The position numbers were made by a program, and so were the translations under genes. Positions 1-7,732 of a stretch of 64,000 nucleotides of DNA are shown piece after piece. The DNA is from Actinoplanes solisilvae (GTDB taxonomy: Bacteria; Actinomycetota; Actinomycetes; Mycobacteriales; Micromonosporaceae): assembly GCF_003999975.1 (NCBI RefSeq), contig NZ_RJAC01000033.1, positions 1-64,000 on the forward strand, written 5' to 3'. Position 1 is the stretch's first letter, and each line of letters begins with the position of its first letter. The notes below the pieces were generated by a model. The model had not been told where the DNA came from. It did not search any database and saw only the letters and a list, made by a program, of their open reading frames with translations.

Positions 1-143
1 ACGTGCGCAGGGCGCATACTGGCGGTGACCTCGTCGGGGGTTTCGGTCGTGTGTGGTAACTCGATCCGAACCCACGACGAGGTTTTTACGTCGCTACGTC
101 CCTCTTCCCGAGTGAGTTACGTACAGAACTTCTGATCAGGCGC

Positions 144-431
144 TTAAGCGTTCACGGTGAGCCGTACGGTGACGGTGTCGCCCACGTCGAGGCCTTCACC
201 ACGCCGTACGGCTGTCTTGATCGGGACGATGTAGCGGCCGTCCTTGGGCCACAGCGATGTGGTCCAGTCGGTCGTCCCGATGCGCGCGGCCACCGGGATC
301 ATGCCCCAGCCGTAGCTGACCAGCGACGAGGCCGACTCGATGGCGGCGCACTCCTCGTCGGGCACGGTGACGAAGTGGAACGGCGCCGGGCCCCGCCAGA
401 ACCAGATCTCGCCGGTGAACGTGAGGTCCAT
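144..431 (-). CDS. DUF1905-like small protein
   Basis: A 95-residue protein. It opens with a FTGEIWFWRG-type strand, followed by FHFVTVP, a GWGMIPV segment and a closing GDTVTVRLTV. This is the usual build of DUF1905 proteins, small single-domain beta-barrel proteins of unknown role that are common in actinomycetes, sometimes fused to YdeI-like domains. The length covers the whole domain and there is no signal peptide or membrane segment. It stands alone on the minus strand with no partner in the same direction close by. The domain match is from memory of the family pattern; no function follows from it. Confidence 0.75.
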   Translation of the reverse strand: MDLTFTGEIWFWRGPAPFHFVTVPDEECAAIESASSLVSYGWGMIPVAARIGTTDWTTSLWPKDGRYIVPIKTAVRRGEGLDVGDTVTVRLTVNA

Positions 432-590
432 TCCGACGACCCTAACGGCTAATGCCTACCTCGCTGATAGGACTGCTAGAAAGGCGAGGGCGGAATCACC
501 ACCCGGCCACGTCTGCACGACCTCGTACGCCACGTCGACGCGCTTCGCCTTCCGGTGGCCGCCCGCGGGCAGCTGACGACCGGGGCAGCG

Positions 591-1028
591 TCAGGCCCGT
601 TCGCCGGTGATGTACTCCTCGAGGCTGGCCCGCTCGGTCTGCAGCTCGTCGATGCGGAACTTGACCACGTCGCCGATGCTGACCACGCCGCGCAAGGCCC
701 CGTCCTCGATCACCGGGACGTGCCGGAACCGCCGCTCGGTCATCAGCCGCTCGACCTCGTCGAGAGCGGCCGTGCGCGCCACCGACCGCACCTCGGTCGT
801 CTGGATCGCCGCCACCGGCTCGCTCAGCACGGCCGCCCCGCGCGTGGCCAGGGCCCGCACGATGTCGCGCTCACTCACGATGCCCTCGACTCGGGCGCCG
901 TCGCGCGACACGATCACCGCGCCGATCTTGTGTTCGGCCAGGAGGGCGAGCAGTTCCGTCACGTCCGCCTCCGGCGGCACCGTCACCACTCGCTCGCCCT
1001 TGACCCGGAGAATGTCGCTGATCCGCAT
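591..1028 (-). CDS. tandem CBS-domain protein
   Basis: A 145-residue protein made of two CBS motifs and little else. The first starts at MRISDIL and runs through the VIVSRDGARVEGIVSERD segment. The second ends with HVPVIEDGALRGVVSIGDVV. Such stand-alone CBS pairs bind adenine nucleotides (AMP, ATP, SAM) and act as energy-state sensors, often in stress responses. I start it at 1028, where GGGAGAG sits just upstream of ATG. The longer open frame to 1118 adds an arginine-rich stretch unlike a protein start. No effector domain is attached, so the target cannot be named. Confidence 0.85.
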   Translation of the reverse strand: MRISDILRVKGERVVTVPPEADVTELLALLAEHKIGAVIVSRDGARVEGIVSERDIVRALATRGAAVLSEPVAAIQTTEVRSVARTAALDEVERLMTERRFRHVPVIEDGALRGVVSIGDVVKFRIDELQTERASLEEYITGERA

Positions 1029-1131
1029 CGTCGTCTCTCCCGTCCCGCGATCTGCCAATGACAGCGCCCCGCGAGAGCGCCTCGCCGCGCCGCGGGGCAT
1101 ACAGCTACATGGCGTCATTCACGCCGTGATG

Positions 1132-1686
1132 TCAAGTGGAGTCACCAAATAGCCGCTCGGCTGCCGCTTCCCACTCGGCCACCAGATCGACCGTAGACGG
1201 ATCGCGGAGCCACTGGAGCTGAAGTCCGTCCATGAGCGCGACGATCTGCCGCGCGAGCACTCCGGGTGCTGGAAAAGGAGCGGCCAGCGCCGTCAATTCG
1301 GCGACCGTACGCTCCTGACGCGCGCCGAACCACTCGTGCGCGGGGTGCTCGGGTGTGAGCGATTCGGCCTCGAGCACGGCGAACAGCCGTACGATCTCGG
1401 GTTGAAGGGCATTGCGCCGCACGACCGCGGCACAGGTCTCGCGCAGCGTGCCCGGCGCCTGCTCGGCGACCGAGCGCTTGTCCTCAAGATCGCGGTGGTC
1501 GAGCACGGCCAGCAGCAGACCGTCCTTGGACCCGACGTGGTGCAGCACGCCGGGCACGGTGAGCCCGCAGTCGTCGGCCACGTCTTGCATCGACAGACCC
1601 CAGAAGCCCCGCTCGGCGATCAGCCGGGTGGTGACCTCGACGATCTGCCGCCGGCGGTCGGCGACCGGCAGCCGGGAACGTGCCAT
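1132..1686 (-). CDS. TetR/AcrR family transcriptional regulator
   Basis: A 184-residue protein, the normal TetR length. The N-terminal helix-turn-helix lies at about residues 30-55 (GLSMQDVADDCGLTVPGVLH, then KDGLLLAVL). The C-terminal half is the variable all-helical ligand and dimer domain. It is transcribed divergently from the GH3 beta-glucosidase gene with 81 bases between them, which contain a strong palindrome. That arrangement makes autoregulation and control of the glycosidase likely. The inducer is unknown, and a glucoside or its aglycone is only a guess. Confidence 0.88.
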   Translation of the reverse strand: MARSRLPVADRRRQIVEVTTRLIAERGFWGLSMQDVADDCGLTVPGVLHHVGSKDGLLLAVLDHRDLEDKRSVAEQAPGTLRETCAAVVRRNALQPEIVRLFAVLEAESLTPEHPAHEWFGARQERTVAELTALAAPFPAPGVLARQIVALMDGLQLQWLRDPSTVDLVAEWEAAAERLFGDST

Positions 1687-1735
1687 TTCAGGGCTCCATG
1701 ACTTGTCGGACGGCTGGCACGAGGCTAGCTTAGCT

Positions 1736-1759
1736 CTTACCTAGTAGGTACTAAGTAAG
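1736..1759. promoter_or_regulatory. candidate TetR operator
   Basis: A 24-base near-perfect palindrome running from CTTAC to GTAAG. Inside it TACCTA and TAGGTA form a perfect inverted repeat around a single G. It sits in the divergent gap between the TetR gene and the GH3 gene, and its right edge overlaps the AAGGA ribosome-binding site (1757-1761) of the GTG start at 1768. A bound regulator would therefore block the glycosidase message at its very start. Binding itself is inferred. Confidence 0.65.
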
Positions 1760-1767
1760 GATGGCGA

Positions 1768-3948
1768 GTGGAACTCAGCGACCAGGCCGCCCTCACCAGT
1801 GGCAGCGCCTTCTGGAAGACGACCGCGGCCGGCGACGTCCCCGCGATCACCCTCACCGACGGCCCCCACGGCGTGCGTCTGCAGAGCTCAGCGGCCGACA
1901 TGCTGGCCGGCCGTCCCGCCACCTGCTTCCCGCCCGCGGTCGCCTCCGGCTCGACCTGGGACCCCGAACTGCTGCGCCGCATGGGCGAGGCGCTGGGTGA
2001 CGAGTGCCGCGCGATGGACGTGCAGGTGCTGCTCGGCCCCGGCATCAACCTCAAGCGCACCCCGCTCGGCGGCCGCAACTTCGAATACTTCAGCGAGGAC
2101 CCGATCCTGACCGGCGTGCTCGCCACCGAGTGGGTGCGCGGCCTGCAGAGCCGGGGCGTCGGCGCGTCCCTCAAGCACTTCGCGGTCAACAGCCAGGAGA
2201 CCGACCGAATGACCATCAGCGCCGACGTCGACGAGCGCACGCTGCGCGAGCTCTACCTGCGCGCCTTCCAGCGGGTCGTCACCCAGGCCCAGCCGTGGAC
2301 GATCATGTGCGCCTACAACAAGATCAACGGCGCGTACGCCTCGCAGGACCCGTGGCTGCTGACCGAGGTGCTGCGCGACGAGTGGGGCTTCGAGGGCCTC
2401 GTCGTCAGTGACTGGGGTGCGGTCGTCGACCGGGTTCTCGCGGTCGACGCGGGCCTCGACCTGGCCATGCCCGGCCCCGACGACACCGGCGATCTCGAGG
2501 TCGCGTCGGCCGTACGGGAGAATCGCCTGCCGGCCGAGGTGCTCGAGAGGGCTGTTGCCCGCGTACGCGACCTGGTCGCCAAGAGCCTGCGGAACAAGCA
2601 GACCGACGGGTACGACGCCGAGGCGCACCACACGCTGGCCCGCGACATCGCGGCCCGCGGCATCGTGCTGCTCAAGAACGACGACGACGTGCTCCCCCTG
2701 CGCGCCGGCCAGAGCCTCGCCGTCCTCGGTGAGTTCGCCCGCACCCCGCGCTACCAGGGCGGCGGCAGCTCCCAGATCACCCCGACCCGGCTCGACGACG
2801 CGCTCACGTCTCTGACCGCGACAACCGCGGCCCCCGTACGCTTCGCCCCCGGCTATCGCACCGACAGCGCCACGCCCGACGAGCCGCTGCTGGCCGAGGC
2901 CGCCGCCCTGGCCGCCGACAGCGACGTGGCCGTGGTCTTCGTCGGCCTCACCCACGAGACCGAAGGCGCCGACCGTACGCACCTCGACCTGCCGCTTTCT
3001 CACATCGAACTCATCGCGCGAGTTTCCGCGGCCAATCCCCGTACGGTCGTGGTGCTCTCGAACGGCGCGGTCGTGCGCACCTCGCCGTGGGACGCCTCGG
3101 TGCCCGCGCTCGTCGAGGCGTGGCTGCTCGGACAGGCGGGCGGCAGCGCGATCGCCGACGTGCTGTCCGGCCGCGTCAACCCGTCCGGCCGGCTCGCCGA
3201 GACAATCCCGCTGAAGCTGTCCGATCACCCGTCCTACCTGGACTTCCCCGGCGAGGGCGGGCACGTGCGCTACGGCGAGGGCCTGCACGTCGGCTACCGC
3301 GGCTTCGACGCCCGCGAACAGCCGGTCTCGTACCCGTTCGGCTTCGGCCTGTCCTACACCACCTTCTCGTACGGGCCGGCGACAGCGCTCGCCACGCCGG
3401 AGGGCGTCGAGATCACCGTCCCGGTCACCAACACCGGCTCCCGCGACGGGCGCGAGGTCGTCCAGGCGTACGTGCGCGTCCCCGATTCGCGCGTGCGGCG
3501 TGCCCCGCGCGAACTGAAGGCCTTCGCGAACGTCCTGATCCCGGCCGGTTCCACGTCGACGGTGAAGTTGTTCGTCTCCCGCGAAGACCTGGCCTACTGG
3601 GACACGCGCCTGGCCGGCTGGGTGGTCGAGGAGGCCCGCTACACGTTCGCGATCGGCGCGTCCTCCCGCGACCCGCGCACGACGGTTTTCGTCGAGGTGC
3701 CCGGCTCCCCCGGCTGGCGCTGGCCGCTGACCGCCTCCTCGACGGTCGCCGAGTGGCTGGCCGACCCGACCGGCGCCTCCCTGCTGCGCGAGGCGTTCGC
3801 CGTCGACAGCCCCCTGACGTCGATGGCCGGCGACGACGGCCCGTTCGAACTGCTCAGCGGCATGCCGCTGAACCGGCTGGGGACCTTCCCGGGCAGCCCG
3901 CTCACCCCGGAGACGGTCGCCAAGCTGGTCGAGCAGGCCAACGGCTGA
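1768..3948 (+). CDS. glycoside hydrolase family 3 beta-glucosidase
   Basis: A 726-residue intracellular-type GH3 enzyme with no signal peptide. The N-terminal TIM-barrel carries GPGINLKRTPLGGRNFEYF and KHFAVN. The catalytic nucleophile is Asp215 in the VVSDWG motif. The alpha/beta sandwich domain follows (about 300-520), and a fibronectin III-like domain (about 550-650, with REVVQAYV and AYWDTRLAGW) closes the family core. Family members release terminal beta-D-glucose or xylose from oligosaccharides. The GTG start at 1768 is chosen for AAGGA six bases upstream. It is divergent from a TetR gene and probably controlled by it. The exact substrate cannot be read from sequence. Confidence 0.93.
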   Translation: MELSDQAALTSGSAFWKTTAAGDVPAITLTDGPHGVRLQSSAADMLAGRPATCFPPAVASGSTWDPELLRRMGEALGDECRAMDVQVLLGPGINLKRTPLGGRNFEYFSEDPILTGVLATEWVRGLQSRGVGASLKHFAVNSQETDRMTISADVDERTLRELYLRAFQRVVTQAQPWTIMCAYNKINGAYASQDPWLLTEVLRDEWGFEGLVVSDWGAVVDRVLAVDAGLDLAMPGPDDTGDLEVASAVRENRLPAEVLERAVARVRDLVAKSLRNKQTDGYDAEAHHTLARDIAARGIVLLKNDDDVLPLRAGQSLAVLGEFARTPRYQGGGSSQITPTRLDDALTSLTATTAAPVRFAPGYRTDSATPDEPLLAEAAALAADSDVAVVFVGLTHETEGADRTHLDLPLSHIELIARVSAANPRTVVVLSNGAVVRTSPWDASVPALVEAWLLGQAGGSAIADVLSGRVNPSGRLAETIPLKLSDHPSYLDFPGEGGHVRYGEGLHVGYRGFDAREQPVSYPFGFGLSYTTFSYGPATALATPEGVEITVPVTNTGSRDGREVVQAYVRVPDSRVRRAPRELKAFANVLIPAGSTSTVKLFVSREDLAYWDTRLAGWVVEEARYTFAIGASSRDPRTTVFVEVPGSPGWRWPLTASSTVAEWLADPTGASLLREAFAVDSPLTSMAGDDGPFELLSGMPLNRLGTFPGSPLTPETVAKLVEQANG

Positions 3949-4041
3949 GCGGCCGTCCACCCGTTTGGGGGATCCTCGTACCTTGGAAGGAGGTGCGACG
4001 CTTCGGCCGGGGCGAGGAGGCTGATCGAACTGACTACGGGG

Positions 4042-4653
4042 GTGAAGTTTCCTCTCGAGTCGAACTCGGCCGTTACACGGGCAGCTTTGAGACGGTGCGG
4101 CGTCTTCCTGGTCCTGCTGCTCGGCGCCTTCGTCGTCGGGCGCTTCCTTCCCCCGCAATCGTTTTTGATCGCCGTTCCGGCACTCATTCTGGTGGCGGCC
4201 ATGACCACCCTGCAGAAGGCTGTCGAGGAATACCGCGAGCGGTTCTTCCTCGGTCTTGGCAACGGCGAGGTGAGTTTGTGGCGCGGGCGGACGAAATTCG
4301 CCGTTCTCGCCGCCGGCACCGTGACCATGACGGGGGTCGCCCGCGGTAACCGGATCTTCCTGTGGGCGACCGTGCCGAACAGTGTCACCGTCCTTCCGCT
4401 GGAGCAGTACCTGGGTGATCCGGACCGGCCGCAGGGTTCCATAAAGTGGTCGTACCGGAAGTCGCTGGTCTACAGCACCAATCCGGACTATGCCTCTCGC
4501 GCTGAACGGCAGGCCGTGCTGACCGACACGCGCCTGGACGTGTTCGTGGACTTTCCGATCGACGCGAGGATCGCGGTGGAAGCAGAGTCGAGTCTGCGAG
4601 AACACGCCGCCGGCAACCATCCACATACCTCGGACTCTTGGTGGACTCGATAA
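4042..4653 (+). CDS. hypothetical two-helix membrane protein
   Basis: A 203-residue protein I do not recognise. Residues about 15-55 form two hydrophobic helices (GVFLVLLLGAFVVG, then FLIAVPALILVAAM), which would leave the rest as a soluble C-terminal domain. That part holds SLWRGRTKF and a later IKWSYRKSL strand. The first gene of a probable two-gene unit: its 3' end touches or overlaps the next frame. It starts at GTG with only a run of Gs as a ribosome-binding site. The shape suggests a membrane-anchored partner of the following protein, but nothing in the sequence gives a function. Confidence 0.6.
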   Translation: MKFPLESNSAVTRAALRRCGVFLVLLLGAFVVGRFLPPQSFLIAVPALILVAAMTTLQKAVEEYRERFFLGLGNGEVSLWRGRTKFAVLAAGTVTMTGVARGNRIFLWATVPNSVTVLPLEQYLGDPDRPQGSIKWSYRKSLVYSTNPDYASRAERQAVLTDTRLDVFVDFPIDARIAVEAESSLREHAAGNHPHTSDSWWTR

Positions 4654-5492
4654 CTGGGGTGAGACAGGTGCGCGAATTCCCGAGAAGCTTCGACTTCATC
4701 GGCAAACGGGTTGTCCGAGACATCTACGAACAGCTCGAGCGGACGCGGCCGAAATGGAAGCTCGACCTCGTGAACTTCACCCCGCCGGTCATACCTTTCG
4801 AATTCGGCGCGAGGCGCTCGGAGCCGACCGAGGCGAACATGTACTGGATCGCCCGCAAGGTGACCGAGGCGATCGCCGACCACACCGGCACCATCCTCGA
4901 CCCGGGAACCTATGTGCGGGCCGAGATGCACTTTCGCTGGGCCGCGGTCTCCTTCGAACTGACCGGAGAGGAGATCGCCTGGCTCTACGGCACCGGTCAG
5001 ACCGAGGAGGGCGAGGCCCACGTGATTCTGGTGGGATCGGTCGAGAATTTCGTCGGCTACGCCCCGAAGGGCGCGAACGAATGGCTCGGCTGGAAGCCGT
5101 CCTCCACTCCCGGCACCTCCCGCGCGATCCAATGGGCCTTGCAGAACTCGCGCGACCGGCAACGGCCGGCCCGTCCGGGCGGCGAGGTCGAATCGCTGGC
5201 CGGGACGAACGGCTCGGTTCTGCGATCGTGGGAGATCACCCCACCGTCGGGCTATTCGATCGACCCCCACGTTCTGCAGGAGGCGTTGTACCTCAGTCTG
5301 ATCCTCAGCGAGCACGGCCACGTCGACGGCGCCAACCGCAAGGAGGTCCTGTTCCGGGTCGGGGAGTGCGGCGGCCCGTTCCGGACCTCTTCCGACAATC
5401 CCACGCTCGGCCGGGTCTATGTCGGGACGCCGCTCTGGGTCGCCGATCCCGTGCCGCGTCGCGACCGGCGCCTGATGTCCGACCGGTCCTGA
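4638..5492 (+). CDS. hypothetical protein coupled to 4042-4653
   Basis: Up to 284 residues, soluble, no signal peptide. The middle part (about 85-165: YVRAEMHFRWAAV, IAWLYGTGQTEEG, HVILVGSVENFVG, then WKPSSTPGTSRA) has the rhythm of a small alpha/beta domain, faintly like the DUF7019/SAVMC3_10250 group. I would not rely on that. The listed start is TTG at 4638. GTG at 4641, 4659 or 4668 are alternatives, and 4668 has the best purine run upstream (GGGGTGA). It follows the two-helix membrane protein with at most 16 bases of overlap, so the two are probably translated together. A hairpin lies directly after its stop. Confidence 0.6.
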   Translation: MVDSITGVRQVREFPRSFDFIGKRVVRDIYEQLERTRPKWKLDLVNFTPPVIPFEFGARRSEPTEANMYWIARKVTEAIADHTGTILDPGTYVRAEMHFRWAAVSFELTGEEIAWLYGTGQTEEGEAHVILVGSVENFVGYAPKGANEWLGWKPSSTPGTSRAIQWALQNSRDRQRPARPGGEVESLAGTNGSVLRSWEITPPSGYSIDPHVLQEALYLSLILSEHGHVDGANRKEVLFRVGECGGPFRTSSDNPTLGRVYVGTPLWVADPVPRRDRRLMSDRS

Positions 5493-5505
5493 GCCGGGCA
5501 CGTCC

Positions 5506-5531
5506 GGCGCAGTCGCCAAGGTGACTGCGCC
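5506..5531 (+). terminator. stem-loop after the hypothetical pair
   Basis: Nine perfect base pairs (GGCGCAGTC with GACTGCGCC) close an eight-base loop, 14 bases past the stop codon at 5492. There is no U-tract, as is common in high-GC actinomycetes. It separates the 4042-5492 pair from the protease cluster and suggests that cluster has its own transcription start. Confidence 0.6.
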
Positions 5532-5559
5532 GCGCGCCGGCCTCTGACAGGGTTGCCGG

Positions 5560-7698
5560 GTGCGTTCGGAGAAGCTCGACCTGGGCGCGACGCTCGCCTA
5601 CCAGGAATATCTGGATCGCCGCGACGACCTCGGACCACCCCCGGCGATCTCGGTCGTTCTGTCGTACGAGGGTGACCTCGACGCCGTGCGCGCCGCCGGA
5701 TTCGATCTCGCCTGGTCCAATGCCGACCAGGCGGTCGGCACACTGCGCTGGGCCGACCTCGACGCTCTCACCGAGCTGCCGCAGGTGCTCCGGATCGCGA
5801 CGGGACTGCCGCGCACGCCACGGCTCGACACGGCCGGGCCCGAGATCCGCGCCCGTGCGTCGACGGTCGCGAACATCGGCGTCGACGGCCTGTGGCATGT
5901 GGCCAAACCCAGCGGCGCGCTGACCGTGGGCGGCACGGGCGCCAGCGGCAAGGGCGTCATCGTCGGGATCATCGACACCGGGATCGACGTCTCCCACCCG
6001 GCGTTCTGTACGGCGCAGGTGCCGTACCGATCGCGGATCTTGAAGGTCTGGGACCAGGGCCTCACACCGGTGGCCGCGAACGGCGAGGCGAGCCCGATCG
6101 CGGGCCGCATGCTGTCCGGCCGCCGCTACGGCGTCGAGTTCGACACCGCGACCATCGAGACGCAGCTCAACGCGTCGACCTACCCGGCCCTGCCGTTCGA
6201 CTTCCGGCACAAGGACTGCATCGGGCACGGCACCCACGTCGCGGCGATCGCGGCCGGCGGCAACCAGGTGGCCGGCGGATCGGACGCGTCGTTCGTCGGC
6301 GCGGCGCCCGAGGCGGACCTGATCATCGTCAAGATGCTCGACCTGCCCGACGTCATCACCGACAGCGCCGGGAACCAGGTGCCGGCCGACGTCCGGCTGC
6401 TCGACGCGGTGATCTACATCCTGCGGGAGGCGGCCGCGCAGGTGCCGCCCAAGCCGGTGGTGATCAACGCGAGTTTCGGCAGCGCGATCCAGCCGGGTGA
6501 CGGGCTGAGCAACGAGGACCGGTTCCTCGACGAGACGTTCGACCCGGCGAGGCCCGCCGACGCCAGCCATTTCCCGTCGGGTGCCATCTTCGTCAAGTCC
6601 GCGGGCAATGACGGGGATCCGGCCCGCCGCGGGTTCGCCGTCGTCACCATCCCGGACTCGGGCGAGATCGTCGTGCCGTTCGAGCTGTTCGACGACCGCG
6701 GCCCCAACCTGTCCAAGCGGGTCAACTGCACGGCCAAACCGTTCGTGCCGTCGGGCGTGGCCGCGATCTGGTACCGCGAGGTCGCCGCGCCCGGCGACGT
6801 CAGCTTCGCCGCCCGGGTGCCCGGCGAGGCGGCGTTCTCGGCGCCGGTCTTCTCCGGCTCGCTGTCCAAGCTCTTCGACGGTGGCAAGCGCCGCGTCATG
6901 TTCCACGAGAGCCTGCGGGCCGACCGCCCGGTGCCGCCACCACCGGCGACCGTGCCGGTCACCCGCAACCGGATGGCCCTGGTGATCGAGCCCAAGGTGA
7001 TGCCCGCACCGCTGCCGCCGCTGCACAAACCGGGCGTCTACGAGCTGCGGTTTGCCGGTCCGCCCGGCACCGAGCTCTACGCGATGTGCTCGATGCAGGG
7101 CTCGGCGTTCGGTCGTTTCGGCATGCGGATCGCCACCGCGTATCAGAACGGCGACCCCCTGCCCGCCCCGGAGATCGTCAACGGCAGCGCCACTCCGATC
7201 ACGCTGATCGACGTGACGTCCCGCCACTCGATGGCCGACGGGGGCAGCCGCAACGTCATCTCCGTCGCCGCCTACGACGATCTGGACGCCAAGCTCGCCG
7301 CCTTCTCGTCGCGCGGCCCCCTGCGCGACTTCAGCGATCCGCCGCTGGGCCCGGTCGCCCCGAAACCCGATCTGGGCGGCCCCGGAGTGAAGATCAACGC
7401 CGCGCTGGCCCAGGACTCGGACAAGGGCATCGCCGCGATCCTCAGCGCCGGGTCGGTGGCCGGCAACCGGTTCACCGAGCTGCGGGGCACGAGCATGGCC
7501 GCCCCGATGATCGCCGGCACGGTCGCGCTGATGCTCGAGAAGAACCCGGCCCTGACGGTCGACCAGGTCCGCGCCGCACTCTCGACGGCCGCCGCCGCAC
7601 GGGCCGGCGCCGACCCGGTGCCGGCCGATCCGGGTTACGCGGACGCCTACGGGGCGGGCCGCGTCGCCGCACTGGAAAGCCACACGAACACGCCGTAG
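5560..7698 (+). CDS. S8 (subtilisin-like) serine peptidase, cluster gene 1
   Basis: A 712-residue subtilase. The catalytic triad is Asp139 (IIDTGID), His223 (GHGTHVAAIAAG) and Ser645 (GTSMAAP), with oxyanion Asn350 in SAGNDGD. The first 100 residues look like a short inhibitor or prodomain-like fold (VVLSYEGDLDAVRAAG) and there is no signal peptide or membrane helix, so the enzyme appears cytoplasmic unless another machine exports it. Nearly 300 residues separate Asn350 from Ser645, against about 66 in subtilisin, so a large domain is inserted there. It heads a five-gene unit whose other members are giant proteins, which suggests it processes or activates them. An imperfect duplicated element spans its stop codon. 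Confidence 0.92.
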   Translation: MRSEKLDLGATLAYQEYLDRRDDLGPPPAISVVLSYEGDLDAVRAAGFDLAWSNADQAVGTLRWADLDALTELPQVLRIATGLPRTPRLDTAGPEIRARASTVANIGVDGLWHVAKPSGALTVGGTGASGKGVIVGIIDTGIDVSHPAFCTAQVPYRSRILKVWDQGLTPVAANGEASPIAGRMLSGRRYGVEFDTATIETQLNASTYPALPFDFRHKDCIGHGTHVAAIAAGGNQVAGGSDASFVGAAPEADLIIVKMLDLPDVITDSAGNQVPADVRLLDAVIYILREAAAQVPPKPVVINASFGSAIQPGDGLSNEDRFLDETFDPARPADASHFPSGAIFVKSAGNDGDPARRGFAVVTIPDSGEIVVPFELFDDRGPNLSKRVNCTAKPFVPSGVAAIWYREVAAPGDVSFAARVPGEAAFSAPVFSGSLSKLFDGGKRRVMFHESLRADRPVPPPPATVPVTRNRMALVIEPKVMPAPLPPLHKPGVYELRFAGPPGTELYAMCSMQGSAFGRFGMRIATAYQNGDPLPAPEIVNGSATPITLIDVTSRHSMADGGSRNVISVAAYDDLDAKLAAFSSRGPLRDFSDPPLGPVAPKPDLGGPGVKINAALAQDSDKGIAAILSAGSVAGNRFTELRGTSMAAPMIAGTVALMLEKNPALTVDQVRAALSTAAAARAGADPVPADPGYADAYGAGRVAALESHTNTP

Positions 7699-7732
7699 CC
7701 CATACGAACACCCGTAGCCGACAGGAGCGGGC

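Noticed and set aside
1..135. Open frame on the plus strand from the window edge to a TGA at 133-135
   Set aside because: Its 44 codons show no recognisable motif and lack the strong third-position GC of true genes here, so I do not call a partial gene.
1888..4626. A 912-codon minus-strand open frame
   Set aside because: It is antisense to the GH3 gene and its neighbour; composition is Arg/Gly/Val-rich shadow sequence with no domain.
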